Shown piece after piece: positions 12,480-22,968 of a DNA stretch of 64,000 nt. The DNA comes from Scortum barcoo. Taxonomy: Eukaryota > Chordata > Actinopteri > Centrarchiformes > Terapontidae. The notes under the pieces were generated by a model. The model was not told the DNA's origin and ran no database searches. It saw only the letters and a program-made list of their open reading frames with translations. Within the stretch, counting starts at the first letter, position 1, and the number at the start of each line of letters is the position of its first letter. The stretch spans positions 9,721,983 to 9,785,982 of the forward strand of contig CM041546.1 in assembly GCA_023238725.1 (NCBI GenBank), read 5' to 3'. The position numbers and the translations under genes are program-made.

Positions 12480-15400
12480 TCAGATGTTTCCATAGATGTT
12501 GAGATCTGCAGTGTTCACGTAGTCATCACCGTCATCAACGTCCTGTGAGAGAACAGAGAACAAGGTCGTTACACAGATACTGTGCCAGTGTACTGTATGT
12601 AATTCTCGGCAGTAAATCATTGGTGATTTTGTAATACCTCTTTGTAATTGCAGGATTTTGGCTGGCTGAGGTCCATTAACAACAGCAGCAGGAAAATGAA
12701 GACAGGGAAAAAGAACAACATAATAAATTGCTGTGCCACAATATATAACTCATCTTTTATTATCTGGTCTTTTAGTAAGTATTCACGTTCAAGAGAAGTA
12801 AAGCAAGTACCTTTTGGGGGATGGGAAATGAGGCTTAGAAATTTTCTGGTTTGAATTCACATTACTGGGCCTGTGGATTAGAATTCATGTCACTTAACAA
12901 TTTGTAAAACAACAATTAGCTACTTAATTTTCATATATTTCATACACTTACATGTGACCCAAATCCAAGTTTTCTTTAGGCCTTCTGTTATATATATATG
13001 AAAAAAAATTATTAACATTTTAATGCAGACATTAAACCCAGGGATGACATATGTGCTAGTTTCATTATAAGAAAAATGCATTCCTAAAAGTTAAATTTAA
13101 TATAAGTGTGAAAACCAAAATAAGTTTGAAGTGTGAGAACAACCCAGAGATAGATATAAAACTGAAATGAAGAACCTGTGACGTGGGTGCAGTCATGCGA
13201 CCATCAATGTTTTTCATACCTTGAAAATCTGCTCCATACAGACCGTCTGAGTATGAAAAAAGCAGAACAGAAACTATGTTAATGTTGTGAGGCCCTTAGA
13301 TAAAAACACACACATAGCTGCAAAAAAGCACAGCAGTTTTAATACAGACATATAGATGACACACGGGCCAGCCATTCAGCAGTCTATACATCACAGATGC
13401 AAAATTTCAGATAAACACCCTAAAAATGTCTCTTGCCTTTGATCAGAACGGGATGGTCCTGGGCCATCAGAACGAATCCTGAAAATTTCAGAGATTAAAA
13501 TATACATGAAAACAATTATAGCTGTTCTACTGCTAACTCTGCAAAATGTAAAAGGAAAAAGAATCACAAATCTCTCATTTCTCCCACCTGCGAGACAGCC
13601 TGGACAGTCGGTTCCACATGCTAAATGTTACAGAAAATTATAATTTATTAATGAAGGAAAAGAACTGAAATCATGTGATATTAGCATAGCACTGTACACT
13701 AAATCTACATTTTTACCTGCCATCCTGACTTTGGAGCTCTGTAATGCGACTCCTTGAGCAGAGACAAAATGATGTTGTGTGTTAAAATTGGGGAAAAGAA
13801 AATTCATATGTTTTGCCCAAAAATGTTAACGCATTACTCACTTGTATTTCTTTACCATGAAAATGCAAAAGATTGCAAAGATCAAAGCGGTGCTAATCCC
13901 AACGACTGTGGGAATGATGATGTGGTTATAGTTTTGTGTACCTGCAAACAGAAAGATATAATCTATTTTGTACTGTACAAAGGAGATGAGGAAAACATAC
14001 TTCAAAATAAAGGAAATAAAGCAATTCCTCTTCTGTATAATGTTAACAATATTAATGTTATAATAATGTTATAATATAACTGCTGGATATTATGGACAAT
14101 GCCAAGCCACCCTCTGCACACCGTCATCAGCAACCAGAGGAGCCTGTTCAGTGAAAGACTGCTCCTTCCCAAGTGCAGGACCAACAGGCTCAAGAACTCC
14201 TTTGTCCATCATGCCATCACACTCTACAACTCCTCACAAGGGGGGAGGAGGACATAGAGTAGGGGTGGTAGCCATTGTACTATTTACTTGTACAACACAT
14301 ACATACACTTTGGACACTTTTTCCTCTGGTGCAATAACCTCATCATATGGTGCAATAATTTTAATTTATAACTCTTAACTTATACCATATGAAGCCATAA
14401 CTTATTTCATACGAGGCCATATTCAGCTCTTTATATTTACTTTATTTACTTATATTATTTTATTCCCATTCTTTATATTTTATATTTTGTATTTTAAGTA
14501 TTTACTGTCTCTATTTTTTCATCTGTGTGCTCTTCTATCTGTATGCTGCTGAAAACTGAGGGAGTCATCCCAAAGGGATCAATAAAGTCAAGTCTAAGTC
14601 TAAGTCTAAGTCTGTTGACTGTTTTGTGTTTTTTTGTGAGAAACTCAGCTGAAACTGACATCAACAACATGCTCATCAAACCTATGAGTTAGTGTCCATG
14701 TAGTACACAGCAGCCAACTCCCAATCTTCTTGATTGTGAGCAGGTCTAATGGCTGGAGCTTTCATTTTGACTGCTCCCAGTTTAAAGTTAAGACTTTCAC
14801 AAGATATCTTCTGCTGCAATAATGAAGGGAATAAATGACCAACAGAGAGGAAAAAATCTCACGTTTTACATAGAGTGTCAGAGATTTAGACGATGTCTTT
14901 CCTCCATGAAACTCAGATGTGCAGGTGATCTCGTTGTAGTCATCCTTCTCCTCAGCAATGAACGTCAGGATGGACTGTACCTCCCAGTTACCAGGATGAA
15001 TTTCTCTGTGGTTCTTTGTGATTCCCTCTGGGGTGCCTCTATTCCATGTGAGTTCAGGCACATGGGTGGGGCAGGTATGGCGGACTGAACAGGTGACAAT
15101 GAAGGGCAACCCTTGAGTTGCTGTCTTTTGGTGAATCAGTGTAGGCTGCGGAGGATCAGCTGTAAATGACAAAAGGCAGAAATAAAGTCAGGGGCAAATC
15201 GCAGTAAAATAGAAAAATTCTTATAGATCTATGAAATATTACATACGCAGCATTTTCAATTCAGCACAATCCTCAACAAAGGAGAACTTGTCAACGGTGG
15301 ATGTATCCTTCTCTGTTCGTGCTAATTCAATCCGGAAACAGAAAGGGCCGTTGTCATGATCTTTAATGCCATTGATCTCTAAGCTGCAGTTGCCCTGACC

Positions 15401-15803
15401 GAGATGTCCCAACAACCGTGTGCGGCCCCTAAAGTTTTCCAAGACCATTGTGTTGTCCTCGTAATAGATCCGTTCATCTCTTTTGTTGGAACGATGCCAG
15501 ATTGCTCGGAGTCTGGAGGTGGGAAGGTTTTCTTTAGGATGGCTGAATGAACAGGGTACCACAACACAGGATGAAACCACGGTGTCGAGTTGTTTTACAA
15601 CAGTGGCCTTCCACTCTTCAGTAAACACAGGGCTGCTTATAGCTGGAAAAGATTAATGAAGGTGAAAAAGAACAATATGACTTCGAGGAGGCCTCACCGA
15701 TCGTTTGTGTAAGGTGTATTTAGAAATGAAATTGGAAGCTCTGACTAATTGTGTTACCTGCCAGAAGCAGACAGAATATCATCATCTTTCTCTCTTTGTC
15801 CAT
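12480..15803 (-). CDS. Compact Siglec-like receptor, signal-V-C2-TM-signalling tail
   Basis: Exons in order: 15758-15803 signal, 15247-15642 V, 14863-15159 C2, 13842-13941 TM, then tail exons 13717-13752, 13588-13620, 13437-13478, 13220-13246, 12952-12984, 12811-12864, 12638-12665 and 12480-12542. Every junction is phase-consistent, giving about 384 residues. The V-set domain has SSCVVVPCSF, NCSLEI and GPFCFRIE, the last keeping the strand-F arginine that contacts sialic acid in Siglecs. The membrane segment contains IIIPTVVGISTALIFAIF and lacks charged residues. The tail has WNRLSRLSR, VWSRFSR, a Pro-rich SKPHFPSPK exon and a terminal exon DDYVNTADLNIYGNI, with two tyrosines in YxN context that suit Grb2-type SH2 binding. 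The intron after 13437-13478 appears to use a GC donor. Function as a sialic-acid-sensing surface receptor is inferred from family. Confidence 0.8.
14080..14613 (+). mobile_element. 3' fragment of an L2/Rex1-like LINE
   Basis: Starts within the C-terminal coding end of a non-LTR retrotransposon (the translation includes LLDIMDNAKPPSAH and RLLLPKCRTNRLKNSF-like text, typical of fish elements). It ends with ATCAATAAAGT and four TAAGTC repeats. It lies in the intron between the C2 and TM exons of the compact receptor gene, antisense to it. Confidence 0.75.
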
Positions 15804-15822
15804 ACTTCTCTGAGGGGTTGAT
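14809..15822 (-). repeat. Inverted-duplication arm 1 (signal, V and C2 exons)
   Basis: Nearly identical, in reverse orientation, to 21948-22968. It covers the 5' flank just before the start codon through a few tens of bases after the C2 exon. Beyond both edges the two loci diverge. Confidence 0.85.
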
Positions 15823-17097
15823 TGAATAAAGCACTGTGGGATGTCTGAATAAGATTACGTAAAAAAAAAAAAAATATGTACAATGTGTATACAAATACAT
15901 TCAAATTACAACACTGTGGTGAAGGGGGAACCTCTTCAGACCGCATTAATCTTACATAAACGGCTGTCTATTTATACAGCAAATACTAGCATTGGTAATG
16001 TCCTTATCATGGGTATAAACATCAGAAACAAGAGATAATACATTAGCCATCTCCTAATAATCTGAAGGGTGAAAATCGTTAGTTTCATATATGAATCTCT
16101 TACACTGTCTTCTCTATTCATTCTTGTGACTATTTTGACAAAGTCACACACTTTTAAAAGAAATAAATCTTATAATTCAGACAAACAATGATGATAAATT
16201 TAGTTTAACAAGTTTAACAATCAGGTATATTTCCTATATACTTTCCAAATAAAATATTCTAAGAAAATGTGGCAATCCAAGATTCACTAGATTTGCTGTT
16301 GTACCATATTCAAGTCTAATATAGAGCCAATAGAATCTTACCCGATGAGGCTGATAAGAGTTGTCCGTTTCTACAAGAATCACCTCCTTTCTGACATGCG
16401 GTGTACGATTCTGCACAAATGCCGACAAAGATATAATCTCAACAGGAAACAGAAAAAGCTGTGGACTACATGATGTCTTTGGTGTCGTTGTGTGGGCAAG
16501 GTGGAAGCAGATGTAGTAGAGGCAGCAGCAGCAGAGTTAATCGAGTAGAAAGCAGGGAGTGGTTTGTTATTTGTGCGTGTGATATGAAACGTATAGAAGT
16601 TATAGTATGAATGTTACTGCAAATTTTCATTGAAAAATTATTCCTTTTTTGTAATCCCACCACAATCTAAGGCAAAAATAAATATCCATCCATCCATCCA
16701 TTTTCCAAACCCAAACCCGGCAAAAATAAATATGAATTACATTAAACAGTGTTGTAGCCTGATGTGTAAGACTTCAGTCAGACTATCAAAATGAGACAGT
16801 CAGGATTTGGCATGACCAGGAGCGCTAGAGACGCCGGACAGCGGGTTTCAGTGCTAGCAGAAGAGAAAGAGAGATAGAGAAATGTGTTCAGAAGGGCTCT
16901 TACTCTGATATACGGTCATTTACGCACAGTTGAGTAGACCTCTGCACCTCTGAAAAATGACTGCTGCTTGCTACCACTGTAACTGAATGGGGGGAAACGG
17001 AGGCAGCGTCTCTGGGGCTGCTGAGGGGATTATGTGCTGTTGCCCCAATAGGATTAAAAAAAATTAAAGCAAATACTAAATGAATCAACTGAATATA
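15823..17097. other. Intergenic upstream of the compact receptor gene
   Basis: AT-rich DNA with no supported gene. The first few hundred bases should hold the promoter of the minus-strand receptor, but no element could be defined. Confidence 0.45.
16671..16733 (+). mobile_element. Minimal 33-base insertion with a 15-base target duplication
   Basis: The 15-mer GGCAAAAATAAATAT occurs at 16671-16685 and 16719-16733. Between them lie 33 bases starting with CCATCCATCCATCCA. A 15-base target duplication suggests target-primed reverse transcription, so this looks like an extremely truncated LINE or SINE tail. Confidence 0.6.
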
Positions 17098-17655
17098 CAC
17101 TACAGGCCAAAAGTTTGGAAGCAAGATCAAATTTGTACAAAAAAAGATCATAGTTTCATTGGTATACTTTGCAACAAAATAAACATGATTATTATATAAA
17201 GAGTAACTTATCAGAAGACATTTTTACTATAATTATCAGGTATTTGGTATTTTTAAGGTATGTGCCAGTAATTGCATTCCAAGCTTTCTTAAGTTCATCT
17301 ATCAGAGACTGCTGATTTGTGGGATGCGCTTTTCTGACTGATTGATCCAATTCATCCCACACAAGCTCAATTGGAGAGAGGTCTGGAGACTGAGGGGGCC
17401 AAACCATCTTTTGAAGAACACCTTCCTCTTCTTTTTTGTCTAGGTAACATCAATGTATACCTAAAGGTAAATTGAGGAAAAGCTTGGTCCAATGATCCAA
17501 TGAAAGTAAAGTCTGATCATGCATTAAATACATCCCAAAATACATATAACTCATGCTGGTTTTTAAGAAAGGCATTGCATGTAAACATAAACTTGAAGTT
17601 GCTTCCAAATGTTTTGCCTGTATTGGCCTTGCTTCCAAACTTTTGGCCTGTAGTG
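17098..17655 (-). mobile_element. Internally deleted Tc1-like element
   Basis: Perfect-looking terminal inverted repeats (CACTACAGGCCAAAAGTTTG and its complement) are flanked by TA dinucleotides at 17096-17097 and 17656-17657. The minus strand keeps the C-terminal piece of a Tc1 transposase (WPPQSPDLSPIELVWDELD, including the third catalytic acidic residue). The N-terminal DNA-binding region and first two catalytic aspartates are gone, so the copy is not autonomous. Confidence 0.85.
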
Positions 17656-18249
17656 TATATGATATCAGATACCTACGACCTATTATGTGATGCCTGAGTT
17701 GTATAATCAGGCATGCTGGAGCCTCAAAATGAAATAGGGCACAGCTACTAAGCTTATATTAAGTGGAAATATGATTTATTTGTTGGGGATTAAAAGACTG
17801 AACCTCTTTGCCAACACTTAACTATAAAAGCAGAAATCACATTTTATAAAATCAACCAAAAAATAAAAGAGAAGTTGACAGTCCCTCGCCCCTCATTTGC
17901 ATCGAAAGAGGGTAGGAAATCAAATCTCCTGCCAAACATAAATTCTGCTCTAAGCAACCGACCTCATCCGCTTCCCCTGTCACCAACTCATTCCTTCAGT
18001 ACCACAAAACGCATAGCAGTAGACTGCAGGTCAAAGCACACACGCCTGAAAAGCACAAAGCTGCAAGAATGCTCCTCTGTCTCATTTCAGGTACGGTAAA
18101 GATAGATAAATGTAAATATTGTAATAAACATAATGGTCTTGACATCTAACAAATTGTTTTAAAATCATATAAAAATCTCCCCTGGTGGGTCTGACTGAAA
18201 ACCAGGGACTGAAGACCAGGGGTATAATTCAAAAGGGTTTGACAATCAG
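17656..18249. other. Intergenic, nothing recognised
   Basis: No supported gene. An open frame from 17875 has no recognisable domain and is not flanked by convincing splice sites. Confidence 0.4.
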
Positions 18250-18465
18250 GAGGGTCCTTGCATGCACGGTGACGAGGCTAGAGCTTTGACGGGGGCTTGG
18301 GTCAGAAACTACCAGATCAATCAAGGCATTTTGTTAGATGCAGAAAAAATCAAGGCTTTCCCTGCAAAGAGACAAGTGTCTAAACTGTGTCTCAAAAGCT
18401 TCTGGGGAAAGTTTGTACAGAGAAGTGACAGGAAATTCCTCTTCTGTATAAGAGGACTCTGACCA
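18250..18465 (+). mobile_element. Relic of a Polinton/Maverick-type B-family DNA polymerase
   Basis: The translation from 18262 contains ARALTGAWV and, after about 30 residues, SKLCLKSFWGKFVQR. The ALTGxWV and LxLNSFWGKFxQR-like text is characteristic of the protein-primed polymerase B coded by large self-synthesising DNA transposons. Only about 65 codons remain, the two motifs are closer together than in an intact polymerase, and there is a stop soon after. It is a fossil fragment with no inferred activity. Confidence 0.55.
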
Positions 18466-20338
18466 GCCTGTTCCTGTTTTCAGGAAAATACTAAATCAAA
18501 AATACCCAGAAATACTTCAGCTTCCTCAATGACAAGCCCGCTCTGGTTCAATGGAACTTTAACAAATTGCTGCACTGTGACCCCTAAGCCGACCTATAAC
18601 GTTTCAAAGCTGCATTCACCACCGCTTACACTCCTTTAACTCTGTACAGTTATCAGGAATGGCTGCAAGAGCACATCCTTTATACCAAAACGGACAGCTT
18701 GATATATATAGTGAAAGGTGGAGAGAGCCCCCTGGAAATGGGGAACTACTTGGGTCAGTTGACGGACGAATTGTTAGGGCGACAGCATTCGGTAATATGG
18801 AGCTGCCAGTCCCAAGCAATATGCCTGGGATTGTGAACTGTGGTGCGCATTTCCTCCAAAACATTCCAGATGTGTTATGTCATAGGAAGAGAGGGGAGGA
18901 GTAAAGTTCACTCAATCTATGTTGCTGTGAGGGATCTGGAGCTTCTAGACTTGTGGTATTTCCTGATGATGGGAGAGAAATAGGATCATCGTCGATTTCA
19001 ATCAGGTAACAATTAATAATAACATAGAGGCGACTGAGGAAACATTTAGACTGCGGGAGATGGGGGACGAAGTAAGAGTAGGAGAGCATATTCTGTAGGA
19101 GGGAAATGGTTTAATACATAATAGTCTCATGTGATTAACAAACAAAACAGCATCTGTGTCAGCATGCATCGCTGTCTCTTAGCACAGCTGACTGTCAGGC
19201 ACATTCAAATCACCACAGAATATCAGCACAGAAATAATCAAGATGAGAGAGATAATGTCACTGACTAGGTCCTCTTCCAGTATAGCAGAAATCAGCGTGA
19301 CCAACAGGAAGTCAGATATCTCTCATCTCCTCACATTCAGCATCATGACGCACCCTATGCAGTCCTCAGCCTATAATCAATCAACTGAGGATCACTTTTG
19401 TCAGGTATTCAGTTCACTTTGATCGAAATGCTTCCAGGCAAATAATGTGACATTAACCTGAGCCATCGCCTTAAAAATGTACAATTATTTTAAATCAGCC
19501 CTTTCAATTCTGTTAAGATTATTTCATTGGCAAACAAAAAAAATTATTAGTTTTATATTGTGTTGAGAAATTCCTTAATTATGACAGTTATAGTCTTGTC
19601 TACTAGACTATAATTACAGTCTAAAATTAATATACATTAGAGTAGTGACTGAATGCATCCTCGATACTATGACACTGGACAAAAATCCAGCCACCGAATC
19701 TGAATATTTTAATGAATTATAGCTAATTCAGATTCCCTGCCACTTGGGCCTTTGTGTCTTAACTTTTGTGTGTTGACTTGGGCAAGGGGAAAGAGATCAG
19801 CTGCAAATATCAAAACACAAGTCAGTCATCGGTTTCTATGTTGACACAGTACACAAGGACATAGCATGTCCAAGCTTTGAATACACTTTTATCCTCCCCA
19901 CTTTGGTTATTAGCCTTAATCAGATACTTGAACAGTCCACTTTGAAACAGTCCAAAAATTTGTGTTTTGGAATTATTTATGTAGCATAAGATCTCTGTAG
20001 ATGTTCAGAAAACATATAGCCTCACTTACTACTGGACACTGTATCTGTTTTTTCCATGCAGCCTATTATTTACTGTATAAAGCTGCTCCATTAACTTTCT
20101 ATGGCCAGTTATTTTCAGCAGCTTGTCTAAATGTTTATCTGCGACAAAAGCTCTCATGTCAGGATAGTAAATTAGAAAATTTTGCCTATGTTTATTCTCC
20201 AAATGTACATTATTTTTCATAACTAAGAGCTACAAAATAATGCAAAAACGTTTTCATAAAGAAACAAGAAAGAGAAACAAGAAGATAGGAGAAAAGACCA
20301 AGAGAGAACAAAAATAAAGTATATTCACTCAGGGGATT

Positions 20339-20340
<2 letters not shown>
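18466..20340. other. Intergenic, nothing recognised
   Basis: About 1.9 kb without a supported gene. The open frame at 18659-18904 is unrecognised and may be more of the same DNA-transposon debris as the polymerase fragment just upstream. Confidence 0.4.

Positions 20341-20374
<34 letters not shown>
20341..20374. repeat. (TC)n(AC)n microsatellite
   Basis: A TC repeat runs into an AC repeat and then A-rich sequence. Confidence 0.9.
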
Positions 20375-20375
<1 letters not shown>

Positions 20376-21129
20376 AAAAAAAGACAAAAAAAAAAAAGGT
20401 TTTGCCCTCAGTGCTCTCAGTTGCTTGTGCAGTTCATGTCTTGATGAACTGAACTCCAGGCGAGACGACACAAACAGCAGTGATTAACCAGATAGCAGTA
20501 AAATAAGGTAAGAGTCTGCGAATTTCTGATGTTCTGGTTTCTAATATACTGTCGAGATTGTGTATCTCTTCTAGTTGTATATTTTCTTAGCTGTAAAATT
20601 TATATTTTAATTGTTTAATTTAAATTTTAGGTCTATATTTATAACTCTATCATTACTCTTGTACTATTATTTATTTTTATATTTTTATAAATAAAAAATA
20701 TAAAAGTGTATAAAAGTGTTTCTATTTCTATTCCTAATATTTTTTAGCATTGTTTGTAGGGAGAAAGAGATTTAAGAATTTCATTTGCAATGATTGCGTG
20801 ATGTTAATTGTTGTGCAATGACAATAAATTCTTGAATCTTGAGTAGGCTACCAAATAATTAAACAATGCTGATATTGTATGTGAACAGATCAAAGAATGA
20901 TGATAATACAGTACATGCTTTGAATTCCTTAGATATTGTTGTGCAGTATTTTAACCAGTCTTGATGGCATGCAGCACATGGCATCTCTCCGCCAGTTGCA
21001 TGTGCATGTGTGTGTGTGTATTTCTGTATTTCCTATGTATGTATGTATTTAACTATGTATGTCAAATGTATAACAACAGAGTGAAAATGTAAATGTCCCC
21101 ATTGTGGGATCAATAATAAAGGTTTCTTC

Positions 21130-21880
21130 TTCTTTCTTCAAGATTCAAGATAGCCTTTATTAGAAATTCATATTGTAACAGCAGCAAGACACACTGTGGA
21201 AATAACAGTTGGAAAAATGCAAAGCAAATACATAGAATTGAATAAAATAAGATATCAACATAAATAAATTCAGATAAATAAGTATATAGTATATAGTATT
21301 CGGATTAATAAGTATACCTGTACATAATACAGAGACGATATGCCTGAGAATATACATATAATAAATAATTATATATCTCAAGTAAAAGCAGTCAAGGGTA
21401 TTGCACATGAGTCCAGTGACTATGATTGTCTGCAGACTAGCAGGAGTTCTGTTTATTGTGTAGTCTGACAACAGCAGAAAGTACCTCTCCTTCACACACT
21501 GTGGATGGAACAGCCAGTCACTGAAGGAGTTGCCCGGTGCTGCCAAAGTGTTCAGTAGAGGGTGGGACGTGTTGTGCAAGCAACAGATATGACAGCTTAG
21601 CCATCATCCTCCTGTTTCCCACCACCTCCACTGAGTCCAGGGGGCATCCCAAGGATAGAGCTGGCCCTCCTCACCAGTCTGTCCATTCTCCTCCTGTCCC
21701 TGTCCGTGATGCTGCTGGCTCAGCAGACTATTCCAGACTATTCCATAAAAGATGGCTGATGCCACCACAGAGTCATAGAAGGTCCTGAGAGGAGTGGATC
21801 CCTGCACTCCAAAGGACCTCAGCCTCCTGAGAAGGAACAGTCTGCTGTTGCCCTTCCTGACCAGGGCATCAGTGTTGTTG
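21130..21880 (-). mobile_element. 5'-truncated L2/Rex1-like LINE
   Basis: On the minus strand, codons around 21607-21807 read STPLRTFYDSVVASAIFYGI, the C-terminal region after the reverse transcriptase domain in fish L2/Rex1-like elements. The end near 21130-21170 carries the untranslated tail. It lies directly upstream of the plus-strand duplicated receptor locus. Confidence 0.7.
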
Positions 21881-21947
21881 TTGTGTTTAGCAATTATGTT
21901 GTAATTTGCAAGTAATTTTTTTCCCCCACTTTTTCATTTAAACAGTG

Positions 21948-22968
21948 ATCAACCCCTCAGAGAAGTATGGACAAAGAGAGAAAGATGATGATATTCTGTC
22001 TGCTTCTGGCAGGTAACACAATTAGTCAGATCTTTGCTTCCAATTTCATTTCTAAATATACCTTACACAAACAATCGGTGAGGCCTCCTCGAAGTCATAT
22101 TGTTATTTTTCACTTCCACTAATCTCTTCCAGCTATAAGCAGCCCTGTGTTTACTGAAGAGTGGAAGGCCACTGTTGTAAAACAACTCGACACCTGTGGT
22201 TTCATCCTGTGTTGTGGTACCCTGTTCATTCAGCCATCCTAAAGAAAACCTTCCCACCTCCAGACTCCGAGCAATCTGGCATCGTTCCAACAAAAGAGAT
22301 GAACGGATCTATTACGAGGACAACACAATGGTCTTGGAAAACTTTAGGGGCCGCACACGGTTGTTGGGACATCTCGGTCAGGGCAACTGCAGCTTAGAGA
22401 TCAATGGCATTAAAGATCATGACAACGGCCCTTTCTGTTTCCGGATTGAATTAGCACGAACAGAGAAGGATACATCCACCGTTGACAAGTTCTCCTTTGT
22501 TGAGGATTGTGCTGAATTGAAAATGCTGCGTATGTAATATTTCATAGATCTATAAGAATTTTTCTATTTTACTGCGATTTGCCCCTGACTTTATTTCTGC
22601 CTTTTGTCATTTACAGCTGATCCTCCGCAGCCTACACTGATTCACCAAAAGACAGCAACTCAAGGGTTGCCCTTCATTGTCACCTGTTCAGTCCGCCATA
22701 CCTGCCCCACCCATGTGCCTGAACTCACATGGAATAGAGGCACCCCAGAGGGAATCACAAAGAACCAGAGAGAAATTCATCCTGGTAACTGGGAGGTACA
22801 GTCCATCCTGACGTTCATTGCTGAGGAGAAGGATGACTACAACGAGATCACCTGCACATCTGAGTTTCATGGAGGAAAGACATCGTCTAAATCTCTGACA
22901 CTCTATGTAAAACGTGAGATTTTTTCCTCTCTGTTGGTCATTTATTCCCTTCATTACTGCAGCAGAAA
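21948..22968 (+). repeat. Inverted-duplication arm 2
   Basis: Reverse-complement partner of 14809-15822. Visible differences in coding sequence are the extra T at 22195 and a His to Gln change in the C2 exon (KNHREIH against KNQREIH). Confidence 0.85.
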
